Part shown: positions 47,795 to 58,589 of the stretch, piece by piece | Layout of the letters: the number at the start of each line of letters is the position of its first letter | Position numbering within the stretch: the first letter of the stretch is position 1 | Source of the DNA: Mercenaria mercenaria | Taxonomy: Eukaryota > Mollusca > Bivalvia > Venerida > Veneridae | Assembly (NCBI RefSeq): GCF_021730395.1 | Contig: NC_069368.1 | Location: 16,572,001-16,636,000, forward strand | Direction: 5' to 3' | Length of the DNA: 64,000 bases | The notes under the pieces: model-generated | Database searches by the model: none | What the model saw: only the letters and a program-made list of their open reading frames with translations | What the model was told of the DNA's origin: nothing | Made by a program: the position numbers and the translations under genes

Positions 47795-47960
47795 GACAGG
47801 GATGTGCCTAATTATTTTCAAAAATAATTAATTAGTTCCAATTACAGTGAGAAAATTGCTAATTAAATTAAATCAAATTACAAGTCATTTTCAAAAAGTA
47901 ATTAATTAATTACAATTATTTTGCCAAAAGTAATTAATTTTAGTTAATTATTTTATCTCT
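47795..47960. repeat. AATTAATTA-rich repeat
   Basis: Dense TAATTAATTA motifs on both strands after CAGGGATGTGCC, an hAT-like left end; no matching right end found, so only a repeat is called. Confidence 0.4.
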
Positions 47961-48194
47961 CCTTTGGAAGGATTAAATGTTTGAGAGCTGATGAATTCAT
48001 GATGTGCACTATGTGTAATACCACGACATAATGACAAGTTTCAATATCCGTTTTTCTGTATATTTCTAATTATTAGGTTTAGTGACTAAAATGTATCACA
48101 TTTACGAATACGAATAATACACCTGTAAATAGATTGTTTTTACAATCTCGAGTGAAATGAATGACAAAAGAAATCCATTATCTGGATATTTCAG

Positions 48195-48605
48195 TTACCC
48201 TTACCCTGCTAAATTGCTAATAAACTTATCCATCTTTAAATTTGGACAGTACTATTAAATGTTAAAAGGGGTGCTTACCAAAACGATACTGGCTGAATAG
48301 CGATTAGTGCAGATCTTAAGGCTCATTATAAGTTTAAAAAAATATTTTCACTTCAAATACAAAAATAAAGATCACGTTACGAATAGGGAAAAACAGAAAC
48401 AACAACCTCATTTGTAAATTTGGACAGTATCATTAAATGTTAAAAGGGGTGCTTACCAAAATGATACTGACTGAATAGCGAACAGTGCAGATCTTAAGTG
48501 CGTTTTGGAATGCTCATTATAAGATTTTAAAAAATATTTTCACTTCGAATACAAAAATAAAGATCACTTTACGAATAGGGAAAAACAGAAACAACAACCT
48601 CAGTT
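48195..48605 (+). repeat. Tandem duplication containing a MITE fragment
   Basis: Two units (about 48236-48410 and 48411-48605), each with AAATTTGGACAGTA(C/T)(T/C)ATT and AAAGGGGTGCTTACCAAAA, then gene-2 intron sequence ending ACAGAAACAACAACCTCA. The third unit has the intron part once and no MITE (58600-58710), so the MITE came first and the duplication later. Opens CCCTTACCCTGCTAAATTGC like the MITE at 36990. Confidence 0.8.
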
Positions 48606-49159
48606 GTAATCATTTAAGTATCTAACATAGGAAAAATAGAAATATACTTGGATGCATACATGTCTGCGTGTATTACGCTTGTTCAAAGTAGATGAATTTT
48701 GACTATTTTAAAGTGTTTTCTGGGTTCAAATATGATAATGATATAAATTTGCGACCATAGTATTTCTGCTCAGCTGAGTGTACAGTTGTGTCACAAATAG
48801 TTTTATGGAGAGCATAATTTAAACTTACCTACCGAGCAATATTGATAGGCAGAAACTGACAAGGCATTCTTTTTATTTCGTAGAATCCTCATTTTTGTCT
48901 TTATTTATATTTTATTATTTTTGTTCACATGGTAATATATATGTACAAAACATGCGTACTAAGTTATTTATTATGAATCCTCGGGTATTTAAATCATATA
49001 TATAAGCCAAAGTTTAAACAACATTTAAAGTTTGGCCTTCACAAATTAACAAAATGAACATTTATTTACGTCAAAGTGCAGAAGCACCACCAACCACAGT
49101 TCATCGAACAGAGTTGCAAACACCAATCCTTAATATCCCACAAGCGACCCTTTTCGAAA

Positions 49160-49330
49160 GCAACCAAACACGCTCTCTGTGTGTCTCTTTCTTCTTCCTC
49201 TCTCTCTTTCCCTCTCCTTCCTCTCCCTCTCTTTCTCTCTCTCTATCTTTCTCTCTTTCTCTCACACGGACACGCACACGCATACTCATACATATGCACA
49301 AATGCACACTCTCGCTTTCCTCTCTCACTC
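49160..49330 (+). repeat. Polypyrimidine (CT)n tract with (AC)n
   Basis: Long C/T-only run then CACACGGACACGCACACGC. It keeps several frames open on both strands (for example 49054-49485), which are not genes. It lies about 600 bp before exon 2, too far to be its pyrimidine tract. Confidence 0.9.
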
Positions 49331-49939
49331 TATCACTAATGTTCATTCATCGGCTATTTGCTTATAGTTCAACACGTATTAAATATCACATTTCTATTTC
49401 ATGTCTACAATTTACTAGTATAGTCAACTCCAAATTAAGAACTTTAAGAAATTTTAAAGATATTTCAAACTTAAACGTTTTATAAAGAGTTGACTGCAAA
49501 CATGTATTAATTTTGTAATTAATTGTTGTCACTCTAATTTAGTATGTACCCGTTTTCGGAAATGAGTAAACTTTTTAAAAAGACTTATAAGCTTACTACT
49601 CGATCCCTTGCTTTTGTAATATATATTGTAATTTCATGCTATTTGTTGAATAAAATATTGTTTAAACCAACCACAGTCTATATTTAAATGAATAAAGAAA
49701 GAAAATAATAATAACAGATAACTGAAACATTAAGCTGAAACATACATAGGAAAAACATTTTTTTTTCAGTTCTTAACGAAGTAATTTGCTATATACTGTA
49801 GAGGAGTATATCCTTTGACTTAACATTGAAAAATTGTACTTATGATAGATGCCAAGAATAATTTCTTTTAGCTGATTTTCACATCTCCATATGAACACAT
49901 CATTGATACATATCTCTTTAAGTTGTGTTTTATTTTAAG

Positions 49940-51745
49940 GATGTGTGTAGACCATTACGGTGTGCGTCTGGTATGAGGCTCTACAAGAACAGGTGTTCTT
50001 CGCTTTACCCGGAGATGGTATTTCTTGACAACAGCGTTGTATTCAGTCTCCATTTCAATCTAATTCCAACGCATATTGCTGCAAGAGGTGATTCGGAACT
50101 TTTAATGAACTTAGTCCATTCGGTTTTAAGTCAGTTTATTCCTAAAATAGACATGATTCATACAGCAAACGATGCAGAGATATGTGCATTCAATGTGTAC
50201 TTGAAATTGCAACATAGTCTTGAAAATACTGTTATGCTGATGAATCGTGATAACCTAACCGAATTCATGCAATTCGTTTCGTATTTGTCCTTTGCAGTGG
50301 ATTTCAGTATTGAAGGAATATGGAACATTTCCGCAGTCATAGAAGAAATGGCAACGATTTATGCAACGAACGATTACTACGCACAATATACCGTGCAGTA
50401 CCCATCAGATGATACTGAAATGCCGGCAATCTATAGAAATAATACTAGTGAAGAATATATAAATAATTTAAATCAACTTCATTTAGATCCTTCTCAGCAT
50501 TTAATGTTTTTGAGCGGCCAGAATGATCCCGATGATGGACTTGGCATTTTGTGGTTTGTGGAAGATGCTCTTTCGCCTATGCAAAGATGCGAATCTGTGC
50601 TTTCAATTCAACCAAATCCATTTTGTCCCCGTATAGAACTTCAAAGTAACGAATTTAATATAGATATTACTAGCAAGAAAGTATCAAACCTTAAAACCTA
50701 CGGCGTTTCTAAATCATTACCTTTTACTTTTTTCTTTTCAAAGATGCTGACCTCAAAAAACGAGGAAAATGTACTGGTTTGTGCCGACGAGTACTTTTCA
50801 CAATTACCCACCAAAAATGTTTCTACAGTTACGCACGAGTTGGCAGTGTTAACTATCATTTGTCTTGTTTGTTCTATTATCTCCCTTTTACTAACATTCT
50901 TTGTCTATTGTTTTCTTCCTAGCTTAAGAACTCTTCCGGGATTAAATAACATGGCTCTAGTTGTTCATCTTTTCCTTTTTCATACACTACTGTTAGTAAC
51001 TGATGTAACAGACATTAATAACTCACGGATTTGCTCGGCAGTCGGCATTGGTCTTCATTATACCTTGCTGACATATTTCTTCTGGATGTGTATCTGTACT
51101 TTCCATATGCTGAATGTCTTTGTGAAGATTAAAGAACGATCTGCTTATGTTCATACAATGAAGAAATTTGTTCATTATCTCATTTTCGCAGAATCAATGT
51201 CTGCCATTTTGGTTATATGCCATATAGTTGTCGCCGTTGTTTCAGCAGATGGAGCAGTAAGTCTAGGCTACGGTGGTTCAACTTGCTTTATTTGGGACCC
51301 AATCATGCTTCTTTGTTTTGTTTTTGTTCCTCTTGGTCTTGTGCTTGTAGCCAACATGCTTATGTTTTCGTATGTCATTTGGTGTGTGTCCCGCTTGCCA
51401 GACATGGCAGAAAGTAGTAACCAAGAGCGGCACACTTTATTAATATTAACTAAACTGTCTACATTAACTGGCATTACCTGGATATTTGGATATGTTTATA
51501 TATTTACGGACTCACTTTTGTTTACTTATGCTTTCATAATTTTCAATGCAGGGCAGGGTGTGTTCATAATGTTTTCGTTTGTTATAAACAAACGTGTTTT
51601 CGATATGATGCATTCACAAATACATAAGAAAACTAATGGTCAAACTAAAGAGACCAATCATACAACCAGTAATTCTATTGCTTCTGTAAATGGTGCCAAA
51701 AATATTACCATTACAATGTCTGATAATACTGATACTAAGTTTTGA
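49940..51745 (+). CDS. Receptor gene 2, exon 2: stalk and 7TM bundle
   Basis: Starts at acceptor TTTTAAG|GATGTGTGTAGA, reading DVCRPLRCASGM, in frame with exon 1 (phase 0); 601 residues to the stop at 51745. Stalk of about 300 residues, then seven membrane segments at about 635-885 of the 935-residue protein. Same family-B marks as gene 1: RTLPGLNNMAL, ICSAVG with GYGGSTCF for the TM3-ECL2 disulfide, KLSTLTGITWIFG, FNAGQGVFIMFSF. The C-tail is longer than in gene 1, Thr/Ser/Asn-rich (KETNHTTSNS), and may be phosphorylated. No GPS. 51715-51745 ends the frame; an AATAAA lies at about 52014. Most similar to gene 1 in the window, consistent with tandem duplication. Confidence 0.88.
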   Translation, partial: DVCRPLRCASGMRLYKNRCSSLYPEMVFLDNSVVFSLHFNLIPTHIAARGDSELLMNLVHSVLSQFIPKIDMIHTANDAEICAFNVYLKLQHSLENTVMLMNRDNLTEFMQFVSYLSFAVDFSIEGIWNISAVIEEMATIYATNDYYAQYTVQYPSDDTEMPAIYRNNTSEEYINNLNQLHLDPSQHLMFLSGQNDPDDGLGILWFVEDALSPMQRCESVLSIQPNPFCPRIELQSNEFNIDITSKKVSNLKTYGVSKSLPFTFFFSKMLTSKNEENVLVCADEYFSQLPTKNVSTVTHELAVLTIICLVCSIISLLLTFFVYCFLPSLRTLPGLNNMALVVHLFLFHTLLLVTDVTDINNSRICSAVGIGLHYTLLTYFFWMCICTFHMLNVFVKIKERSAYVHTMKKFVHYLIFAESMSAILVICHIVVAVVSADGAVSLGYGGSTCFIWDPIMLLCFVFVPLGLVLVANMLMFSYVIWCVSRLPDMAESSNQERHTLLILTKLSTLTGITWIFGYVYIFTDSLLFTYAFIIFNAGQGVFIMFSFVINKRVFDMMHSQIHKKTNGQTKETNHTTSNSIASVNGAKNITITMSDNTDTKF

Positions 51746-53035
51746 AGTTTAGTCAGGCCCTCGAAATTGATATGGGAATGGAGAATGCTGAACAACTTTG
51801 TTAGCTGTACATGGAGAAGAAGAATTTGTATACTGGTAACTTGAAACTTCATGCCAAATTTATAATGTGAAGACGCACATGAGGATATGAAGTTAATGAG
51901 GTTTATAATTATCTGGTTATAAGGTTTCCAAATTTCCCCAAAACAATTTCTAATGGCTGCATGCTTCAAACAACATCAGATTGATTATTTTTTCTAAGGA
52001 TATTTTCTTTTTAGAATAAAATTGAACTAGCGGAATAAAATTAATTTTTATTTGTATTGGAGTGTTTTGAAGCCAGAGAAAAAGGTCATATTCAGAATAA
52101 ATTACCTGAAAAAACACTATGGTTATCATGATATACATAAGCCCGGCTAGAGCTAAAACATGACATTCTGACAATAATGCATCTCTCTTTCAAAATGGCA
52201 ATACTACCAATACCAAGTTTTTCATTCAGTTATTACTAAAGGTGAGCATTTCAAAAGTTTAAAACAATGTTACAGCAATATATTGTATCCAGTGAGATAC
52301 TTGTATGCAAAATTGAAACCGTTTTTTTTATAAATTTGGTATAATTCGTGATATTTCCTCAAGCTCAAGTAGAGACAAATTTCGAAGTGATGGCCACTGT
52401 CCAAAATGTTTGCAGAGAATGCATTATACAATTAATTTTGATAAAAGAAACGTCGAACTATTGGTAAACAATTATAAAACACAAAATAAAACTGTTGATA
52501 CCATTTTTTAGGGTACCTCAAGTAAAAGGATTTAATGAGACAGAATTCTTACTACAACATTGAAAAATTAAGGTGGAGTCCAGTGGGATCTTTAAAAAAT
52601 TTGCTTACTTCATTAAAAAATAGCATTGGGGCAGAAGTAAAACCTACCTACATTTCTTCCAAAATATGTAATCTAAAGAGTAAAGGCAAAATAGAGAACT
52701 TCTACCGCATGTAACTCAGTATGTTTAAAGCTGTCTTATCCTGCTCCCTGCTGTTTCAGAGGTAAATTCAATTTGTACAGCAAGAAATCACTTATCAAAT
52801 GAAAGATGATCACTTTTGTACAATGAATCAATAATAAGTCCTGAAAAAAAGGTAAAAGAATTGTTTCCAGTGGGGCTTTAACCTACGCCTCCCTGAAAAA
52901 TTTAAATCAAAGTAAATTTATTGTAGGAATTAATACTTTTCAAAAGGTACACTATTACATGGGTCATACTCAACTCAACACAACTTTTTTATTTTGTAAA
53001 GAAAGGCCACCGGCCCATAATACATGTACTTTATA
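51746..53035. other. 3' flank of gene 2, no further gene
   Basis: Includes the 3' UTR with an AATAAA near 52014. The remainder is AT-rich without domain-bearing frames. Confidence 0.5.
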
Positions 53036-53039
53036 AACA

Positions 53040-53700
53040 TTACAAAGTATAGAGAATTGCACCCATACAATAAGTCATTTTGGGAGTATTTAAACAAAAA
53101 CACACCTTGCCTATTCTATCATTATATACTTTTAACAATTCTGCTTTGTTATCAGTGGACATCTTTGCATAGAACACATTTAGTGTGCTATGGGAAGGTT
53201 GTCCAAGATGGAACTCTCTTGCTTGTGCGTATTTTCCACATTCAAAAAACAAATGAAACTCATTCTCGACAACGACTATCTGGTGCTCAAGACATTAGGT
53301 ACAGATTCTTTCTTCTCTGGGGATCTCAATGTGTCTACCAAGTTCATTACCCAGTTTATGACTTGAACATCTAAATTTAGCAAACTTTTGCGCAAGTAAA
53401 ATGGAGGTCCATTTTTAGGTAGAACTCCACATCTAATAGGGATTTAAACTCTCTGTAGTGTTCACATCTAGATGAGTTACCTTAACAAGTGGCCACATAC
53501 TCCATTGTCTATTTAACTGTATCTCTCGACAAATCATGCTATGCCAGAGTTTTTCAGTCAGAAAAAGAATCCATACATGACACCGTGTGAAGTCGTACCA
53601 ATACGCATTCGCAGCTTTCTCAAACAATCTGATCATCTCGATGTGTATAGAGACTCTCTGTCTACAAAGACCTTTTAGAAATTCTCCGAAGGTTGGTCAC
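53040..53700 (-). mobile_element. LINE relic: C-terminal end of a reverse-transcriptase ORF
   Basis: On the minus strand, frames in succession carry REFKSLLDVEFYL, KFRCSSHKLGNELGRHIEI, PREERIC and ENEFHLFFECGKYAQAREF. The pattern H-x-L-x-x-E-x-GRH...R-x-R-x-C...E-x-E-x-H-x4-C-x-x-Y-x-x-R is the Cys/His tail of many mollusc non-LTR retrotransposons. The frame is lost between 53390 and 53440 and an in-frame stop follows PREERICT, so it is an old 5'-truncated relic. Clade not determined. Confidence 0.6.
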
Positions 53701-54029
53701 TACAGACAGTCTTTACTGTACTTCAAAGACAACATTTTTCTCGTTTTCTGTTACTGATTAATAATGAAAATCTCATTAATTCTAGATCACCTCGTATCTA
53801 TTAGTTCTGAATATTGTTGAAAAGATTAATATCGGTGGGAGCTTACAAAGATATTTGTGTTTTCGTCAAGAATTTATAACGCCTTCGGTGAGAATATATC
53901 ATTTCAAAAAATACGGACGAATCTATTTTGAGAATACTTGCATTGCAATAGTGATTTGGTCGAAACTGATTAAGGATCAAAACTACTGAGCACGTATACA
54001 AATTAAAGAAGACTTATCTTTTGTTTTAA

Positions 54030-54735
54030 ACTAAATACAAATACAAATTCTTGGCATTTATATAACGCAAAAATTATAAAATATTCCATGCGCTTTACAA
54101 TTACATAACACACATTTAAAATATATACATACAAAATATGAACAAGATTCTAGACCTTAGATTTAGAGATTTGGACATGTATAAATACTATTTTACACCA
54201 CCTGTGATATTTTGTATTTTAATAAGACTACACTCATTGTTCATGAAACTGCCTAAATAAATGTGTTTTTAGTTTTGATCTAAAGCTGGCTTCAGACTGA
54301 ATGTTTTTCAGATAGCTAGGCAGATCGTTCCACCATTTGGGACCAACGGCTGCTATAGATCTGTCTGCTAATTTTGTTCGCCGTCTAGGAATGTTAAAGT
54401 TGGTGTCACTTTGTGAACGAAGTCTGTATCGTTGTCGAGTAGGTACAAACATTTCCCTCAAATATACTGGAGCTGTACCATTGATGACACGGAAGACTAT
54501 TACTAAAACTTTGAACATGACTCTAGCCTTAACTGGAAGCCAGTGTAGTTCTTTCAGAAATTCGGCACTTGGTTGTTCATAGGAAGCATTCTTGACTACT
54601 TTAGCGGCATGATTTTGGACTCGCTGTAGTTTATTGAGGTTTCGTAACTGCACATGGGCTATCAAACATGTGATAAATGTTGATATCTTGTATCATGATT
54701 TCCTCGAGATTTTACTTCAGTTGTAACATACCTTT
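54030..54735 (-). mobile_element. CR1/L2-like LINE, 5'-truncated: RT C-terminus and 3' UTR
   Basis: 54234-54665 (minus) is open for 143 codons: LNKLQRVQNHAAKVV, LHWLPVKARVMFKVL, APVYLREMF, LRSQSDTNFNIPRRRTKLAD, WWNDLPSYLKNI and FRSKLKTHLFRQF. These blocks are the conserved C-terminal segment after the RT domain in CR1/L2-type non-LTR elements. The 3' UTR (54030-54233) ends ATAAATGCCAAGAATTTG with short TTTGTA-type repeats. No frameshift in the kept part, so a fairly young insertion. Everything 5' of about 54735 is missing. Confidence 0.85.
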
Positions 54736-54889
54736 CAATTTCACTTAGAGCTTGCAAATAAACATGGAAAAATTAGGAGTGCAATACCATATTGGAAACA
54801 AAATAAAAACAGAAACCTTTTAAAACTCTAAAACAATTAAGATTGGGTTTAACAAGAATACCCATATGGTTATGCTGGCTGATTTCTGC

Positions 54890-55160
54890 CATTTCGCATT
54901 TTCGCCCCGCGAGTTCCCGCCAAGCGAAAACGCGAGAATTAACAAGTTAAAATGGCAGGTGCGCGGGTCAACGCCTCCGACATACCATTTACTAAATCTC
55001 GCCCTGCAAACCCGCTAAACAGTTTTCGCTCCGCGCCCCTGCCATTTTAAGGCTTAAATCTCGACTTTTTGCCCCGCGACCCCGCTTATCATCGTGTTTT
55101 CGCTCCGCGACGGGCTAAATAGCGGGTTTTTGCCCCGCGCCCTCGCCATTTTAACCATCT
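54890..55160. repeat. GC-rich mosaic repeat
   Basis: Sharply GC-richer than its surroundings. TTAAAATGGCAGGTGCGCGGG (54951) has an inverse CCGCGCCCCTGCCATTTTAA at about 55033, and CGCCATTTTAA recurs at 55144. Repeated TTTTCGC(T/C)CCGCG and TTTTTGCCCCGCG motifs. No coding frame; nature unknown. Confidence 0.65.
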
Positions 55161-56600
55161 TACCTTCTTTAGTCTGTATCAAATACATTTTACCATGACA
55201 TTTGCTTTTTATTTCATATCCAGTGGTTCTGAATCCTACTATTCAATTCATTACTTTACTATAAGTCATTGTTCTAACATATGAAGTATGTTTTTTTTAT
55301 TTAAACTTTAAAAGGTACTTTAAAATATTACTTTTTGTCGAATTGATATGTGTCATCTTTCCATGTTTTTCATATAATACTGTCTTAATTGGTAAATAAT
55401 TGTGCCATTATTTCTGCAAAACCCGTATCATTTGTGACTAGCTTGTTATAAAACTTACGGAAAGTTGACTCCTTTGGCCAACAAGCAGTTCTCATTATAG
55501 TACTCACAGGTATATGCTTCTTAGAAGCATGCGTTACAGTAGCAGCTATGATGCTATGTGGCTTAAACCTAGTGGTGCCGAAGCATGCGTTTTCCAGTAC
55601 TTGCTTGACCCATCATGTCTTAACGGTTTGTTTGTACGCTATACTAACATTAGAATACTAGATAAAGAAAACATATTTACGACTTGTTTAAATAGCAGTA
55701 TAACAGTAACAGCAGTAAAATGTTCTTCTATTACTTTCATTTCATTAATACCACAGAAAAATTATATAAACAGTTTATCATTGTTCACAGGGAAGATGGT
55801 GAAAATATGTGTAATCACGAGTTGTGCTGATGAAATTTGTTTGATATGACGTTTTGGTCATGCCTTGGAAACGGAAAACAAATGATGTTAAGTTCTGAAA
55901 TTTTGAATTAAGGTATTTAAATAAAGTATATATTATCACTTATCATACGTTCATACATTTCAGCAAATGTAGGACATAAATAGAGATATTAGAGCATTTA
56001 CCCCTCATAAAATAAACAAACGTGTTTGTAAACATGGACGGTTCCAAAATGAAGGGGATCCATGCTTAAAAATAATGTTAAATACGATATATATCGCATA
56101 TCCGTAGCCCTGACCAAGCTATAAACCTGGCCAATCTATTTTATATGTACAACAACACCGTTGACCCATTTAAACGAGGAGTACTGCGCGTTTGGGAACA
56201 CCTCTTTGTGTTATACAATCCTTTTCCCGTTCTGTAAGCAACTTTGTTCATCCTAAAACGTGTCAAAAATGGAGTTTCAGTGTCAATTATTTCAACCTTT
56301 TGACGTATAAACATTTAATTTATATGGATACTCACAACTTGTTCGTGATGGAAGAATTGTTTATATAGAAATATTGCTATGTTTTAGTGAGTCACTAATG
56401 GGTTTGTTAATTGCGGTGTTTCATATATCGTGCTATCTGATAGAATTTTATATTAGTATTTAATTGGAAAGGTAAAACTTTTGAGAATATGAAAAACATT
56501 TAAAAAAGGTAATGCACTCCTCATTTTATCATGTTTGTTTGCATGATCTGAATACAATAAAGTAAATAAAATTGAAAATTATGTTGTAATGGAAGTAAAA
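55161..56600. other. No supported gene
   Basis: A 111-codon plus-strand frame (55514-55849) has no signal peptide, domain or splice match. Nothing else seen. Confidence 0.45.
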
Positions 56601-56702
56601 TCTCAACGTATATGAGTTTTTGTAAGTTTACACAGGTCATGCCAAATATCCGTAAATCGGTTTTCAATCTCTTATGACTTACCAAGGTTTCATACCTTTA
56701 TC

Positions 56703-56863
56703 TGAATAAATAGAGAATATTAGGTTACTGTCTTATAAATTTAAATTTATTAAGTGAGTCGGAGAAAATATAAAAGTCGAGGCTCTGTCGAGACTTTATT
56801 TTTTCGTAGACGAACTTAATAAATTTAAATTTATAAGACAGTAACGTAATGTTCTATTTATCC
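56703..56863. repeat. Fold-back element inside the third unit's 5' flank
   Basis: GTTACTGTCTTATAAATTTA (56724) mirrors TAAATTTATAAGACAGTAAC ending at 56845; arms extend to about 56703 and 56863. Lies between two pieces of sequence that are continuous upstream of gene 2. Confidence 0.85.
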
Positions 56864-57599
56864 TACCTTCTGATCTAAAATCATTCTTTAATTAAAATTC
56901 AAAATTTACCACCAACTAGATCTGAGCCTGTCTTGCACAGAAATTAATACGCCCCACCATTACATAAACAGGTCTTTAAAATAAATCATTATAAAATATG
57001 AGCCGAAAAACAAAGGCTAACCTTGTTTTGCTTTGTGTCCGACTTCTCTGTTCTGCTGAACATTAAAGAATAATTTTAATTTGCTGCCAAGTGAAGTTTT
57101 GTCCGAAGTTCAGTTGAATGCCGGATTTACCCATCCTCACCAAGCAAACGATTGACGTGACTTATATACACGCCATAACGCCGCTTGACAGAACAAATAG
57201 GCACACCGTTTCCTCGATGATTTTATTCAATAACACTCCATTCCAGACGCAATATATTCCTAGACTGAAGTGTAGAAAGCTAAAATCCTGAACAAACGCT
57301 ATACATGAGTCACTTTCCGTTTCTCCGTGCGTTACATTTATAAAAACTTTTTGTAGTAATTGCAAATACGGTATGCATACACTATACATTTGTGACATGG
57401 TCTCACGTACCTAATAAAAGCGCGTATATGAAAATAATTGCATAAATATGTCTTTTAGCAGTTTTTGTCAAAAACAAGATGGCGTCGTTTAAAAAAAAGA
57501 ACCAAAAAGTAGTCCGCCAAGCTTTATCTAGTCACTAACCAGATAAAGCAAAATTTATCTGACCCCTTGATTTTTGCCTTTATTTTTCACGAAGGTAGG
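56864..57599. other. Inserted DNA in the third unit's 5' flank, no gene
   Basis: No homologue upstream of gene 2; no motif in the short frames. Confidence 0.45.
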
Positions 57600-57670
57600 A
57601 TAAATGACGTCCTGGTTTATCAAACGTGCAGAACTACCATAACATTCATAGGTGTGACAGAATTGTGAAG

Positions 57671-57989
57671 ATGTCAGGATATATTCCTTATTTTTGGCAC
57701 TTGCGTTACTATGTGTTCAACATGTGAAGTGTTCAGATAAATCTATTCTCGACAAAAGTGTGGAGGATTTTAAAGCACTTTGCACATATACTAAATGTTA
57801 CCATCGAGCTCGCGAAAACATCACGCAAGCAGGTGATATTACGCATGCTTGTTGTCACTCTTGTAACTGCGACGCCAGTTGCGGCACCGCGTGTTGTCCG
57901 GACAATCTGAGCAGTTTCTAAATAAAAATGAAATTCTAAAAAATCCACCCCGAAACATTGTATCTATGCACAGTTACGGCCGTTCAAAA
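57671..57989 (+). pseudogene. Third receptor unit, exon 1 relic (gene 2-like)
   Basis: Closely matches the first third of gene 2 exon 1, with the same leader (ACATTCATAGGT). The ATG is kept (57671) but extra bases in the signal peptide shift the frame; from 57694 the gene 2 frame reads LALALLCVQHVKCSDK ... HACCHSCNCDASCGTACCPD, with SMB-like cysteines intact, then shifts again at about 57905. Similarity stops at GGCCGTTCA (57988). The rest of exon 1 is absent, replaced by an unrelated tacg-rich block. Not functional. Confidence 0.85.
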
Positions 57990-58440
57990 AATACAGGACG
58001 CGAATAAGTACTACGTTGAACTACGTTTTACTGCGCCTGTCAACTTGCCCAGCGCGTGGACGGGTCTGTGGTGAACTAGGTTAGTACGGACAGCCTCGGT
58101 TAAACTACGTTCAACTACGGACCAAAACGAGGAGGAAAGTTTCAGTACAGAAAACTACGTTTTAGTACATTTAACTACGGATGGATAAGTTTCAACCAAG
58201 TTGGACTAAAGTCACGCGCAAATGGCTACGGATCGCTCAAACTTTTGTGCATGTTTAAAAGTTGGAGAAACTTGCAAGTTTAAAATTTGGGATAAGTCTT
58301 GAATACGTTTTGACCAAGTGTTGGTACGGATGGATACGGATTACTACTTTGAGGTACAGCTCAGGTACGGATCGATACGGATTACTAAGTTTCTATCCGC
58401 GGCCAGATGTAGCTATCCGCGCCGTATGTGTGACTGGGGT
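57990..58440. repeat. TACG-rich block replacing the rest of exon 1
   Basis: More than 15 occurrences of CTACG/TACGG, including TACGGATGGATA, TACGGATCGATACGGATTAC and GTACGGATGGATACGGATTAC. Unlike any neighbour in composition. Borders coincide with the break in exon 1 (57989) on the left; gene 2 intron sequence resumes at about 58590. Probably a mobile or satellite-derived insertion of unknown family. Confidence 0.6.
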
Positions 58441-58589
58441 ATAAGATGTCTTTATTGGCTAGTTTGGAAGTTATGATATCAGTTTAGGTATTTTTTAAAC
58501 GACCCTCGTATTTCATTTTGTTATTAGCAAGTAAGATATTGAAATGGTGTTCTAGTATTTCTCTAGAATAAGGAACGTCGAGTATTTTC

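Larger units (their letters stand above)
46275..49939 (+). other. Intron of receptor gene 2 (phase 0)
   Basis: GTAAGA donor, ATTTTAAG acceptor, 3665 bp, close in length to the gene 1 intron. Contains A-rich (46612-46685), (GTT)n (47427-47449), AT-palindromic (47800-47955), a MITE-bearing tandem duplication (48195-48605) and a pyrimidine/(AC) tract (49160-49330). 48500-48870 matches 58590-58960 in the third unit. Confidence 0.85.

Noticed and set aside
47795-47960. hAT-like left end CAGGGATGTGCC
   Set aside because: No inverse right end or 8-bp duplication could be found; kept only as a repeat.
49054-49485. 143-codon frame rich in Ser/Leu, with overlapping frames on both strands
   Set aside because: Created by the polypyrimidine tract at 49160-49330; no domain and lies in the gene 2 intron.
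53024-53374. 116-codon plus-strand frame
   Set aside because: Antisense to the LINE relic at 53040-53700.
55514-55849. 111-codon plus-strand frame between LINE and third receptor unit
   Set aside because: No recognisable domain or signal; not conserved in the other spacers of the cluster.
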